A stretch of DNA of 64,000 nucleotides, taken from the NCBI GenBank assembly GCA_037976565.1, contig CP137679.1, forward strand, positions 10,948,992-11,012,991, read 5' to 3'. A program made the position numbers and the translations under genes. Shown here piece by piece: positions 45,475-57,175 of this stretch. The notes beneath the pieces were generated by a model, which was not told the DNA's origin, did not search any database, and saw only the letters and a program-made list of their open reading frames with translations. The stretch comes from Mesocentrotus franciscanus. Lineage: Eukaryota; Echinodermata; Echinoidea; Camarodonta; Strongylocentrotidae. How positions within the stretch are numbered: the stretch's first letter is position 1; every line of letters begins with the position of its first letter.

Positions 45475-46562
45475 ACTAACTTTGTTGCACGCTTTTTTAT
45501 TCATTTTTTACATTTTCGATAACAATAATAACATTTAATGAATCCATTATATATAGTGATTATCTTTATTATTGTTTCTATATTATCTTAATGTCGTAAA
45601 AATGAAATACCATCAGGTCACTTTTAGACAATACCGAATTCTTTAAATAGATTTACATGTCTATGAACATAAAACAGAAATTCAGGACTAGTATTAACCA
45701 GATCAAAAACTCGTATAAATACCCGTTGTGTTTTTTCTGTGTTATTGTTCCACATTCCACATAACAAGATTGTCTCATACGTAAGATTTAACAAGAAAAT
45801 GCATAATAAAACAAGGATAGACATGTAACATAGAGAAATAATAATATGGTCATTCCGTCAGAAAATTATTTTTTTATTTACAAACTTGATGCATTGTTGA
45901 CATGAAGTTTAACGGTTGTGAAAGTACCCGATATTGGTTTATTTGTTATTGATATCATTAATTTCTAAATTTTTATTAAAATATCTATAACATTTTTTTT
46001 TTTACAAATTGAAAATTATCTAAAATTGTCATTCCGTAACGGTTAGAATTGACTTTCGACCTAAATATCGCCTTTGTCACAGTTTGAATCTAGAGCTCGC
46101 GGGAGCGGGAGCGGCCTAGAAAAAGCTGCCATACTTTTATATACACATGTAAGGGTGTACACCTACCCATTCATCCTGCCCCTTCCTACCTTGATTAACC
46201 GTTCAGTCTGTTTATTTGTTTGCTTGTTTATTTGTCTGTTTGGGCGGGGGAGGAGGGAGTGGGGGTTGTCATAGATAGTAGTAATATAGTAGTAGTTTTT
46301 ATTATTATAAGTAGTAGTAGTAGAAGTAGTAGTAGTAGTATTAGAAGTAGAAATGGAAGTAGTAGAAGTAGAAGTATTATTATTAGTAGTAGTAGTAGTA
46401 ATAGTAGTAGTAGGAGTAGTAATAGTAGTAGTAGTAGGAGTAGTAGAAGAAGTAGTAGTAGACGAAAATCTTTCAGACACCAACTGCCAGTACACACCAA
46501 GGATCTTCATTTTGATCTCTTATCACTTTTTATCAAGGTATAAAGATAATATATGGGGCCGT
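45475..46562 (-). other. 3' flank of GC-R, right arm outer part
   Basis: Inverted counterpart of 30192-32260, shorter through deletions. Homology starts about 50 bases after the Myb/SANT-like stop codon. Confidence 0.65.
46285..46460 (+). repeat. (TAG)n trinucleotide array, right arm
   Basis: Inverted counterpart of 30806-30990, beginning about 100 bases from the GC-R stop. Confidence 0.9.
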
Positions 46563-46631
46563 TTAACAGTGCCATTCCTTGTCGTTGTCCTTCTGAGAAA
46601 GCAACCAAAATGTAGTCTGCTGTCCTTTGCC
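46563..46631 (-). CDS. GC-R exon e21, altered C-terminus
   Basis: [19 protein letters not shown] then WHC and TAA. The GC-L stop (GGATGA) reads GGAATGG here, so the tail is three residues longer. Confidence 0.9.
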   Translation of the reverse strand, partial: GKGQQTTFWLLSQKDNDKEWHC

Positions 46632-47137
46632 CTGGTCAAAGAAACAAAATCACATTTAATTTTCACAAGATAATATCCTGTAAATGAATCTGAAAGAATA
46701 TAGCTATATTAAACTATTATCCTAACACTGTTCAACATCAAATAGATAAAAGACTGAGTCTTGCTGCCTTTATACAAAATGTTATTTAAAACATAATGCC
46801 TGCTCATTTTTTTTAAAGGATCTATTTTTCGTTTGACTCCACCTTTAATCCGTTCTAATCATTTTCATGTAATCATATTAAAATGTCTATTTCATGGAAG
46901 ATAATAACATGTCTTTGATTCAAATCAATCGCAAGTCCTTAAATCAATCGCAAGTTTGCAGTCCCCTATCTCTTATGTATATAGCTGCGATTAATATCAA
47001 TCGTAAATAAGTTGCGATTAATCACAACTGTTTATAAGAGGGGCCCCAGATATCGACCCTTGAAAGGGAATATTCCTTGATGAAATGGATGAATAAAGGG
47101 AAGAATGCACATAATAACTCAATAAATAAGAACACAC

Positions 47138-47229
47138 CTTCATTTCCACGAATCCTCGAAGCTCGAGCTCGAATAATTGAAACTTGTCTAAAATCGTCTT
47201 ACACGTCAGACTTGTATGAATCTTGAGTG
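47138..47229 (-). CDS. GC-R exon e20, end of cyclase domain
   Basis: [20 protein letters not shown] then LELRGFVEMK; splice sites intact. Confidence 0.92.
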
Positions 47230-47530
47230 CTGGAAGAAAAACATATAAATCCCATTATCGTAAAATGTATGATCCACGGTATTATGTGATTCTAGAATTT
47301 TTGCTTTTAATAGCCAACTCACAAACTGGTACGGACAATTGGTAATGCAAACATAAATGAGACAGTGCTGGCAGAATCATAAAATGTATCCTAAAGAGAG
47401 CCTCCTATCTGCACCCAGCAAACATTGGCAAATTTTCGGGGAATTTCGCCTCCTTCATACATTTAAAATGTACATGTTGGAGTTCATTTTGATTAAAAGG
47501 AAGAAATAAATGTTTTAAAAGATGTCCTAC

Positions 47531-47629
47531 CCTCTCCTGTAGATTCCATTCGAGATGTGGTGTTGACAGTGTCTCCGAACAGACAGTACCTTGGCATCTT
47601 GACACCTATTACACCAGCTACACAAGGAC
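47531..47629 (-). CDS. GC-R exon e19, catalytic Asn/Arg block
   Basis: [20 protein letters not shown] then [12 protein letters not shown], with acceptor and donor (gtagga) intact. It needs one base from e18 to complete its first codon, which is missing. Three further copies lie upstream on this strand. Confidence 0.92.
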
Positions 47630-47703
47630 CTGAAATCAAAGTATGATTGAGACATTATAAACCTTGTTTACACCTTTGCGGACAGTGGTCGATCTAGGAA
47701 CCT

Positions 47704-47793
47704 ATGATTCCATTCGAGATGCGGCGTTGACGGTGTCTCCGAACAGACAGTACCTTGGCATCTTGACACCTATTACACCAGCTACACAAGGAC
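47704..47793 (-). pseudogene. Tandem e19 copy 2 in GC-R
   Basis: Acceptor and about 85 bases match e19, reading [17 protein letters not shown] and then a TAG stop. There is no donor: the exon end is replaced by a short unique stretch. Offset from the true exon is 164 bases. Confidence 0.85.
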
Positions 47794-47867
47794 CTGAAAT
47801 CAAAGTATGATTGAGACATTATAAACCTTGTTTACACCTTTGCGGACAGTGGTCGATCTAGGAATCT

Positions 47868-47957
47868 ATGATTCCATTCGAGATGCGACGTTGACGCTGT
47901 CTCCGAACAGACAGTACCTTGGCATCTTGACACCTATCACAGCGGCTACACAAGGAC
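47868..47957 (-). pseudogene. Tandem e19 copy 3 in GC-R
   Basis: 164 bases beyond copy 2, reading [17 protein letters not shown] and then TAG. Acceptor kept, donor absent. Confidence 0.85.
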
Positions 47958-48034
47958 CTGAAATCAAAGTATGATTGAGACATTATAAACCTTGTTTATA
48001 CCTTGGCGGACAGTGGTGGATCTAGGAATCTATG

Positions 48035-48112
48035 ATTCCATTCGAGACGCATTGTAAACGATGTCTGCTCCGAACAGATATTACCTCTGCATCTTAACAC
48101 CTATCATACCTT
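48035..48112 (-). pseudogene. Tandem e19 copy 4 in GC-R, degenerate
   Basis: Most diverged of the array; the e19 match is broken by several substitutions and an added base, and the acceptor end is lost. Confidence 0.7.
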
Positions 48113-48245
48113 TACATACATTAAACTATTAACCCTGTTTACTCAACTTTGGACAAGGGGCGAATCCAGTATTATGTCATCAGAGAAGGGGAGGGGCATA
48201 AGTATATATCCAAGATATTTGCCTCCCACGATTAGCTTACATAGG

Positions 48246-48334
48246 CCATCCTGTACTTGTGCTCTTCTCGAGCCAACCCGGTAACAACCTCTTGCGAGGT
48301 AGACGTTGCTGGCCGCTTTGGGGAGACCCTATTG
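48246..48334 (-). repeat. Exact 89-base copy of the Myb/SANT gene's last-exon start
   Basis: The reverse complement is identical to 45228-45316, including CAATAG of the intron acceptor, then stops abruptly mid-exon. It lies in the intron that lost e18 in GC-R. Intron bases are included, so it was copied from DNA and not from mRNA. Confidence 0.9.
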
Positions 48335-49129
48335 GCAGCTTACATAATCCACTATTTGTTGCAGATTTTACTTTAATCCTATTTCACAGCTTACAGTGCC
48401 CCAACGATTAGGTATTCATGACAACATTCATTCGGAATCACGACTATACAATGTTTACTTTATGTTTGATTATTACTTATTCATTTAAATTTTGATGTTT
48501 GCTGTTGCAATTTCCTTAAAAATGGAATCGAACTCGATTGTACAGTGTAGGGTTAGCTTTACATGAGTCACTGAAAATCACGTTCTGTGAGGAGTGACAT
48601 TAATTCACAAATTTTTGGTCCTGGGGAAACCAACTCCGATTTCCTACCAGTCTTTTTTTCTTCCATATCTTATAAATTAGAAGCACTGTATCCATATTGA
48701 AAAATATGTTGACATAAACCAAAGGCGGGCCCAAGGGGAACAAAACATTGTGGCTCCGCTCTTTTGAGAGAGATAACAAAAACTGAGAAATGCTTGGGAA
48801 GGCTAAACAGTGTTTTCTTCCGGGGGATCCTGTTGCTCACTTTATTGTGTGCCTCGGAAAAAAAAATATATTCCCGGAAAATTAAAATAATTCTGCTCCT
48901 AGTTTCAATTTAAATAACACAATTTTTCCATTGCTAAATGGACAATAAAGACATGGAACCCTAATCTGCTCTGTAAAATGTCGCTTGCTTAAGATCTGTG
49001 TTCAGTTGTAAGTCTCCGAAGTTCAATTTCTTATAATACAGAATTATGAATTTCTCGTAAAGTCTGTCGGACTAGTGTGAATTTGCAAATCCGGACCGAA
49101 ATACTATAAGATAACACTAAACAACATAC

Positions 49130-49198
49130 CTTGTATACGTCGAAATTAGCAATGATGCTGTCGAAACACGTGTACAAGTCGTTTAAGAGAGCAACAAC
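49130..49198 (-). CDS. GC-R exon e17, cyclase domain, last exon before the deletion
   Basis: [20 protein letters not shown] then VYK, as in GC-L. Donor gtatgt is intact but no e18 follows. Confidence 0.93.
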
Positions 49199-49617
49199 CT
49201 ACACAGGGGGAAACAATGAGGAAATAAAAATGAACAAATTGATGAGCGGCCATCTTGGTAATTGTATTGATTGTGAAAAACATCAATCAATTTGCACAAA
49301 GATTAAGAACACTTCGTATCTAACACGAAGTTTAAGCTTGTATCAACCTTGTATTTAGTAGGCAATTTAGTAGGCAAGCTTTCGCCCACTCCTGTAGACT
49401 TTCTCAAGCCAAGTAATTATTCACACATTTTCTTTGTATCTGTTCAAAATAAATTTTGACAAGGCTAAGTTGACTTTATCATCAGCCTGTTGATGATAAA
49501 TCACCCTTTTAAAAACTGTTTTTATTAAATATCTTACAATACCTGACATTTGTAACGCATAACTCATGTACGGCGTAGCTTATGGCACCCCCTATAATTA
49601 TAACAATAAAAACTCAC

Positions 49618-49741
49618 CTCTAGGGGTGTACTCTGAGAGGACAAGGCGGTGAAACCAACGATATCGCTGAAGAAAATGGTAACATTCTCGTAAGACTCGG
49701 GGTCGACAGACTTTCCTTGCTTCAACTGTTCTGCTACAGAT
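49618..49741 (-). CDS. GC-R exon e16, first metal-binding Asp
   Basis: [20 protein letters not shown] then [19 protein letters not shown]; one H to D change. First metal Asp kept. Confidence 0.94.
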
Positions 49742-50411
49742 CTAAGGTAGATAGCAAAACATTTTTCGTAAAATGCAAATTAAAAATGAAGCGTCTTGTT
49801 TTTTTTTTTTTTTTCTAAATTCATGCCTTTACGAACATAACAATGTCTGCAAAATGTGTAAGTAGAGTATTATCTGGCATTTCTGGGAAGTATTTTGAAG
49901 ATGACAGGTAACAGGAAAACGTCATGTACGTGGAAAGGATTTTTTTTTAAATGACAGGTAGTCCCGAGGTACCTTGAACAAAGGGCAAGTACATTGTCAA
50001 GGATCTGGAAACCTCATAATGATGGCAAGTACCCGGGAAGTACCTTTTAATTTGAAAGTAGCACATTATTAGTATGGAAAGTGCCTTATAAAGTTGGCAG
50101 ATAACTTGGAAAGACCTTGTGAAGATGGAACATACTTGTAAGTGAAGAGCATTATGTGGAAAGAACCTGGTATTAGTGGCAGGTCCCTTGGGAGTATAAA
50201 GATGGCAAATATCCGGAAACTACCTTAATAAATTAATATAAAGGTCTTCCGTACATCATAAGAACCTTGTGAAAGTGTAATATAGTCTTGGATGTACCTC
50301 CTATAAGTGGTAGGTACGTGGAAAGTCCTTGATAAAGATGGCTGGTACCTGGCATGTAGGCTATAAAGATATTAAAAACCCGAGAAGCACCTTTTTAAAG
50401 TTGGAACGTAC

Positions 50412-50564
50412 CTGGGAAGCACCTCATACAGCAGTGCCTCCGATCGTTTCTTCTCTTCCAGGAAGGCTGCTGTCCTTTCTTCGACCAAGGCTTCCAGGTT
50501 GGTTGCGTACTGCTCCATACGATTCAGAAGGTTGTCCAAAATATTGCCACCGCTCGATGTTCGT
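50412..50564 (-). CDS. GC-R exon e15, dimerisation helix
   Basis: [20 protein letters not shown] then [20 protein letters not shown] and VLP. The coiled-coil pattern is intact, so a truncated product could still dimerise (inference). Confidence 0.94.
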
Positions 50565-51027
50565 CTAGAGAAAAAAAATATCACGATCTCAACTACTCTC
50601 GAAAAATCAACTTAAGGTCAATTTCAATACTCTATTGTATACCCCATAGAAATCATGTTCGGATTACATAACATGTCAAATATTCGCAGATTTCTAAAGG
50701 TGACGTACAAGGCCATTTAAATTGCCTTAAGTTGATTTTGCGAAAGTACTTGCGATCGTGTTAAATGCAATGTCAACAGTGATCAATGAAAAATTCCAGC
50801 ACATTAGCGAAACAAGATAAACAAAACGATGATGAACTTGTCACATAAGATTTTTTCCTAGATGTTTTGGAAGATTACAATATCATTGAAGAACGCATAT
50901 TTCGAAAGAACAGGGAAGAGGGAGTATATATCATCCGAACACACCCGTGGTTCCTGCTCACTCCAAAGGTGCTTCAAGTCATGACTAGCCAGGAACATTT
51001 ACATGCCTAATAACACGTAATCATGAA

Positions 51028-51271
51028 CAGTGGCGTAATGTGGGTCCAACCACTTAGGGGCCCTGGTTTCATGGGGAGGGGCCACCGAACTTACAAGGTG
51101 GATGTCAGAGAACAAGGCCATAAAGTACGGGAGTGTGTGGGAGGAGGTCGTATATTCTGATCATTGTTGCCTCCCCCTTCTCTATTTTTCTTTCTTTTTG
51201 TTTCTTTGTTCTAGTTTTGTTCTTTTTTTGGGAGGGGGATTGGGGACGTACTCCTTGTATTTACGCCACTG
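51028..51271. mobile_element. MITE with CAGTGGCGTA ends, right arm
   Basis: Counterpart of 24485-24740, 36 bases from e14 of GC-R. Confidence 0.75.
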
Positions 51272-51307
51272 GGTTTGAACCATGGCGTGATCACACAACT
51301 GCATTAC

Positions 51308-51479
51308 TTGTTGTTCTTCTTGAGCGCAGTCTGCAAGGCGCTGGTCGTCGGTCGGTCACCTGGGTTCTCGGCCCAACATCGTTTCATTAGGTCCTTGATC
51401 ACGGGGTTCCATGCAGCTTCTGGTACGGCCGGACGAAACGGTGGTTGACTACTGGTCGACTTCAGTTTCTCAAGGATTC
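51308..51479 (-). CDS. GC-R exon e14, end of kinase-homology domain
   Basis: [20 protein letters not shown], then [20 protein letters not shown]; two substitutions (G to D, A to T). Confidence 0.94.
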
Positions 51480-51800
51480 CTGTGGATGATGGTATCGAAA
51501 ACAATGACGATGAACTATAGAAATGAATGGCAATCCTGTTTCTTCATGACATCCGTGTAACTGATCAGAATGGGATTTCAAGTGAAAGCACATCATTCGA
51601 TTATCCCCTCTCCCTTGTTAATAGTGAATTCTTTCTTGTGCTCCCGCCCCCTTGAATCTCCCGACTTTTTTTTCTCGATCTTGTGATAATTTAACTTAAA
51701 TTGTACGCAACAGAAAATGAAGGGAAAAGATTTGTGTAATGCCAAAGTGGACTTATCACTTGCACCCCCTGCAATTGAGATGAAGAAGTGATTAATTTAC

Positions 51801-51950
51801 CATCTGTATCCATAACTTTTCTTTCCTCATCGAATGGACCGCATCGTGTTCCGATCTCGAGCATGATGATACCCAGTGCGTACAAGTCTCCCTCTTTTGA
51901 CGCTGAACTGAAAGGGTCGCGAAGTCTCTCTGGGGCTCGCCACAAGAGCT
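51801..51950 (-). CDS. GC-R exon e13, kinase-homology domain
   Basis: LLWRAPERLRDPFSSASKEG then [20 protein letters not shown]. The intron to e14 is only about 320 bases because the LINE fragment present in GC-L is absent here. Confidence 0.94.
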
Positions 51951-52160
51951 CTGAAACCAAGAAAAGAATATGAAATGAGTTTTCAAAGTTATTTGCGGCA
52001 ATGTATATCCTTTCATTAACCATAATGTTGATGCAACTCCCTGTGAGTTGGGAAAGCATTTTATTCCGTACTGTTTGACTGATTTTACACAAACTCAGCA
52101 ATTACCGTAGAACTGTAATTTATCCGGCATATTCAAAGAGTTAAGCTATATGCCGTCTGG

Positions 52161-52440
52161 GGGGTGTTTCACAAAGACTAAGATCGACTTTAAGTTGGAC
52201 TTAAGTATAACAGGCCGTTCATGCCATTGTTTGCTATCATTATTTACTGGCATTCGTCTCTCAAGGGATGTACAAATCATGGTAAAATCTACAAAACATT
52301 TTTGATAATTCATTATTGAAGGAAAAAATATCTAAAGATTATAATTTAGAGACCAATTGGGATAGCAACCAATGGCATGAACGGCCTGTTATACTTAAGT
52401 CCAACTTAAAGTCGATCTTAGTCTTTGTGAAACACCCCCC
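52161..52440. mobile_element. Palindromic MITE with GGGTGTTTCACAAAG ends, GC-R only
   Basis: Inverted ends of about 70 bases, from GGGGTGTTTCACAAAGACTA to its inverse. The left arm at about 22230 has the two flanks joined, an empty site. Confidence 0.9.
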
Positions 52441-52732
52441 AGGTCTGGTTTCTATTAACTACTAATTGCATTATACAAATGATAATGATAACTTTTAACC
52501 TGTTTTACTACTAAATTCTCATATACCCCATTTGTTTAATACAGGAACCACTCATTTCCATTGTGCAATGGGTTAAAATAGCATCATTTTGGCTTCTTAT
52601 AATTGCATGCAAACAGAGGTAAGAATTTCAGCAAAATGTTCTTAACATCAGTATTTGACATTTAGGCCATTATCAATACCAAAAACATCTGAACAAAAAT
52701 TAAGGAATTTAATCAGTATATATTCTTCTTAC

Positions 52733-52883
52733 TGTAATTGTTAACCTCATATTTGTTGGAGTTTCGGAAAGACGGTATGCCGAAATCGGTGATCTTCAGG
52801 ACGAACCGGCCATCGACCACACAGTTAGATGACGCCAATCGACCATGGACTCCGATGACGCTATCGTGGATGTAGTTGAGACC
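52733..52883 (-). CDS. GC-R exon e12, pseudokinase loop and DFG
   Basis: [20 protein letters not shown] then [20 protein letters not shown] is again HGR. Near the end VDNNY is EVNNY. Confidence 0.94.
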
Positions 52884-53724
52884 CTAAACAGGAACGATCA
52901 GACAAAAATGGTCTAAGATAACCTAAATATTGATGCCTGCAGCATTGGATTCATGAAGAACGCAGAACACACCAAACCGTATTACATCTCTCAACATCCC
53001 ATGCATCCCACCTGTTCTTCCATGGACTCCATGGAAGAACAGAGCTATTAGGTTAATGGCTCTGAAATGGACTATCCACCCGTTTTATCATTCTATCATT
53101 GTTATATAAGTCTTTGATTTTGTTATATTGTGTTATTGTTTTTTTATGATGATTTTCGGAAATAAAACAAACAAAACCCCATCTACATCCAATCACATTA
53201 TTATATCGCTGCTACAACACAGTAATTCCACAGATCTTATCAGTGCAATTCACACCTCATCTTAAAGGGAGATGATGGTCAGTTTATATGAGAAGTAGGT
53301 CATAATTTACTGACACCAGTCTTTGTGGAAATACCATTAATGGGTGAACAAGTCTCCCACGCAGCAAACTCGTAGTCCCTTCAAGAAATACCCTTTGGTA
53401 TCTCGGAGAGTCTTCGGGTGAGGAAATTTTAAGATAAAGACTTTTCCATATGGGCGATTGGTGTAAAATGCAGAGCATTACATAATGCCTGTTGCTCATA
53501 AAACTAAAGGCTAATCCTGGTGATTGACAATAACTGCTATTGGGTTATCACCCAAATGGTGTCGAATTTCCCATGAGAGTCCACTACCATGCGTCTTTGA
53601 CTGGGGTCAGTTTCTCGAAACCGTCATATTTTATGGACATCTCCTTCAACGGGTGTTAACTTAATAACATAAGTTATAATGGGATGTCCATGAACCTAGA
53701 AAAGTGACAGCTTCTAGTCTTCGC

Positions 53725-54720
53725 AAAACACGGCATCACATTACACCGCACAACGCCTCACAACACGAGTCTTCAGCACACTTTGTCACATCACATCACA
53801 CCAACCACACCACTTCGCATTACATTGTACTGCACAACACCTCACCAAACCAAGCACCATTGGTCCATAGCACATGATGTAGCCCTCGCCACACTGCACC
53901 ATTTCACATAATAGTACGGGTAGTCCTCACCACACTGATTCACACCACACCTACCTTACATAGTACACAAGTATATGAAACATTACACCTTTCACACCAC
54001 AATACATCTGTCCTCGCCTCACTACATCACATCAGACCTCACTGGTTCACACAAAACTGCATCACGACACACCGTGTCACCACACCAAACCCCTCCTAAC
54101 ATTACACCCACTTCATATCGGTGGCAAATACACCTGACCACAGTGTATCACATCGGTCTGCACCAGGCTGCACCAAACGACACAATGGTCCACTCTGTTA
54201 TACTTTGCCTCACAACATTCCACCACGCCAGTTTAATTCCACCACACCACACCACATCACAGCATACACCTCAATACACTAAACCACACTCCATCACGCC
54301 CACAACCCAACACTGCACCACACCGCATCACACTACATTATATTACACCTCACCACACCACACCACACCACACTACACCACAACCCATCCTATCATACGA
54401 CTCAACATCGCATCTAACTTCTATACCAATTCACATTATATTACACCTCCCAACAACACGTACCAGCTAACACCGCACTGTACCACACAGCACCACACTG
54501 GTCTGCACCACACTGTGTCACACGACACGACACCACCGTACTAAATCCAAACGAATCAAACGTCATTTCCTTCATTCCATACTACACAACACTGCACTAG
54601 TTAAAAAAATAATATTCCATCATACGACATCACATACTAGTCCGCACCATGTAGCACATCATACCACACTTGTCTCTACCACACTGTGCCACTATACACT
54701 ACACCACACTTCAACAAATG
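53725..54720 (+). repeat. Degenerate CACACCAC tandem repeat, right arm
   Basis: Inverted counterpart of 20449-21500. The His/Thr-rich open frame in it is a repeat artefact. Confidence 0.9.
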
Positions 54721-54741
54721 AAATCAAATGATTTTACTCAC

Positions 54742-54813
54742 CCTTACTGCATCCATAAGTAGAGATTGTCTAAACATCCAGTCAAGCTTCAGATGGTCAT
54801 TCTCCAAGATATC
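54742..54813 (-). CDS. GC-R exon e11, kinase-homology domain
   Basis: [20 protein letters not shown] then DAVR; one Q to H change. Donor gtgagt. Confidence 0.93.
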
Positions 54814-55299
54814 CTCAAAAACAAAGAAAAGTCAGAAAAAAATCTATTGCGCCACCTTTATGCTAAGAAAATGGGATAGTATTTACATTTCTTTGGGGAA
54901 TCAAAAATGCATACAGTTTGGACAGAGGTAAAAATTAAAAATAAAAGAAAAAAAGATAGACTGATAGATGGATAGATATCTCGCATAAAGTTATGTTCAG
55001 TTTTTGTTCGCACTTTCGCTATCTATCATAATTTCATGATATCGAAATTTCAGGACAACCATAAAGGAAACAAAAAATAACTTAGCCTAGTTGATATGCT
55101 AACATAAAATTTAACAGAAGTGGAGAGGCAGAGGATCTAGAGTACCTTCTGCAGAATCCCATGAAAGCAAATCTCAGTCAAGGATTAAATTTGTTCATTA
55201 TTATTATAATTTCATCCCCTTTACATGAATAAGAGGTAAATGGAGTGCGGCCGGGCAGGCAAATTTTCTGATTTTAAGAGACTCCCACAGGGCAGTACT

Positions 55300-55560
55300 T
55301 AGTCATGACCAAATAGACCATTTTCGTAATGTAACCAAACATAATTCGTACGTCTTTGTGAAGTGCCTCGATACGAATTATTTCATTTATCTGTTACGAA
55401 TAATAATTGTATTGAATAATCAGAATGTGAACTGTATACGGTAGTTGTTGCCAGGACAAACATTATGGCTGGCCCTACCTAACTAAACGTAATATTTGCA
55501 TTTGTTTCACAAAGACGTATGCATTAAATTTGGATGCATTACAAAAAAGGCTTATCAAAT
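55300..55560. mobile_element. Palindromic MITE in GC-R intron 10
   Basis: Intact member of the GTGCCTCG family. In GC-L the same element is split by the fold-back element at 18746-19629. Confidence 0.7.
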
Positions 55561-56033
55561 TATCGCTATTCTTTCGTTTTCTTAAAGAGAAAGATTGATC
55601 GAGTTCTGGTAAAGGTGGTAAAAAGGTTGTGAACTTTCTGATTAGTTTTATGTGAGTTAAAACAAAAGTCCCCTAAAAAGTATGCTATTCAAATACCCTC
55701 ATATTCAAAATAGGACAAGAAATACCTGAAGCGTTTGAACCAAACAGTTATGCCACAAGTGTGTGTAGTCCCATACACCAATTTCTGGTGTGCAGTTTAT
55801 GAGGTTTTAAGCAAGACCAAGTCAACTTCCTATGATGATTCCGAAACCTCAGAGTATTTGCCAATTCATGTGTTAACTTCATGTAATTAACTATCCAAAT
55901 TACTTTCAAAACACCTATAGCCCTACAAATTTTCTTTTTCCACAATTTTACTGCATCACCAGAACTCAACTTTATCTTTAATTTCGAATAAGAGATAAAT
56001 TGACTAGAAGACGGGAAGGCATAATCTACTTAC

Positions 56034-56138
56034 TTGAAGACTCCCGCGAGGACAGTACTCGGTCAGAATAGCTTGGTTTGGCGGATCTACGCATGCGCCA
56101 ACGAAGCGGACAACATTCGTGTGCTCCAGATTTCTCAT
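56034..56138 (-). CDS. GC-R exon e10, kinase-homology domain
   Basis: Protein identical to GC-L e10 ([11 protein letters not shown]...[10 protein letters not shown]). Donor gtaagt. Confidence 0.94.
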
Positions 56139-56189
56139 CTGTAATGTCGTAGGAAAATGGGGAAAAAGTTTGTGAGTGGCGGGAGTAAA

Positions 56190-56480
56190 TAAATAATAAT
56201 GATAATAATGGTGGCTTCTTATAAGCGCACATGTCTGTCACGTCGTGACGCTCCTGGCGCTGCCCCGATTATTACCCTGGCTTAATTTAGCAAGGCGGCC
56301 ATTAGGGCGCTCTAGCATTTCAAGGAATTGATTCCTGTCAGGTACCCATTTACAACACCTGGGTTGAGTGTGGAAAATGTAGATCAATGTCTTGCCAAAG
56401 GACATTAGTGCCGCGGCGGGACTCGAACCGCGGACCTTGTGATCGACAGTCTGGCGACGTATCCACTCGACCACGAGGAA
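56190..56480 (-). mobile_element. SINE in GC-R intron 9
   Basis: Reverse-strand SINE with inverted box B (GGGACTCGAACCGCGGACC) and an (ATT)n tail at 56190. The left arm lacks it here. Confidence 0.85.
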
Positions 56481-57060
56481 GAGAGAGAAAAAGAGAGAGA
56501 AGGGGAGAGGAGGAAGTGGGAAAGAAGTGAAGTAAGTGTGGGCGAGCGTGCCCGTTTGCGTACGTGCGTGCGTGTGTGTGTGTGTGTGTGTGAGAGAGAG
56601 ACAGGCAGAAATTTGGGAGCGAGATCGTGGATATACCATGTATTGGGAGGGAGAAAGTGAAAGGAAGGAAAGAGAGAGAGAGAGAGAGTATGAAAGTAGA
56701 GAGATAGGCAAATATAGAAAATGAAATCAGAGATAAACAGAAATAATGAATGGACGTTATGATTGGACGGATACAGATAGAGAGACGGACACAGAGAGAA
56801 ATAGGGGGCAGCAGAAGAGAGGGAGAGAGGGGTAAAGAGAGAGAGAGAGGGAGAGAAGAGAAAGAGAGAGAAAGAGGGGGGGGGGGCAGAGAGATGGACA
56901 GACAGAAATAGGAATGAAAGAGCGACCGACAGATAAAAACAAAAAATGAAAGGAGTGACAGTGAGTGCGACAAAAATTGAGAATGAATGGAGGAAGAAAG
57001 AGAGAGAGGGGAGGAAGAGAGAAAGAAAATTACGTTTAAAAATGGAGAAAAGGAAGATAA
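56480..57060 (+). repeat. Purine-rich intron tract with (GT)n, right arm
   Basis: G/A-rich inverted counterpart of 17270-18115, in GC-R intron 9. Confidence 0.85.
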
Positions 57061-57097
57061 TGACTTGTGTAGCAGAGAATAAAACGGTTTTACTTAC

Positions 57098-57175
57098 ATT
57101 TCTGAGTTCCATGAGTACTCTTCTGTTTAAGTCAATTTTGCTTTGGCTTATTCTCTTCACCATAACCATGCGACT
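57098..57175 (-). CDS. GC-R exon e9, VMVK lysine strand
   Basis: [20 protein letters not shown] then LMELRN; the ATP-site lysine is kept. Confidence 0.92.

Noticed and set aside
48246..48334. A functional exon of a second Myb/SANT-like gene
   Set aside because: It stops mid-exon with no donor or stop, and no other exons of that gene are nearby.
53975..54544. 189-residue His/Thr-rich open frame
   Set aside because: It is a translation of the CACACCAC repeat and has no counterpart frame in the left arm.
56350..57169. Long Ser/Leu/Phe-rich frames on the minus strand
   Set aside because: Low-complexity pyrimidine tract of GC-R intron 9. Only 57098-57175 is coding (e9).
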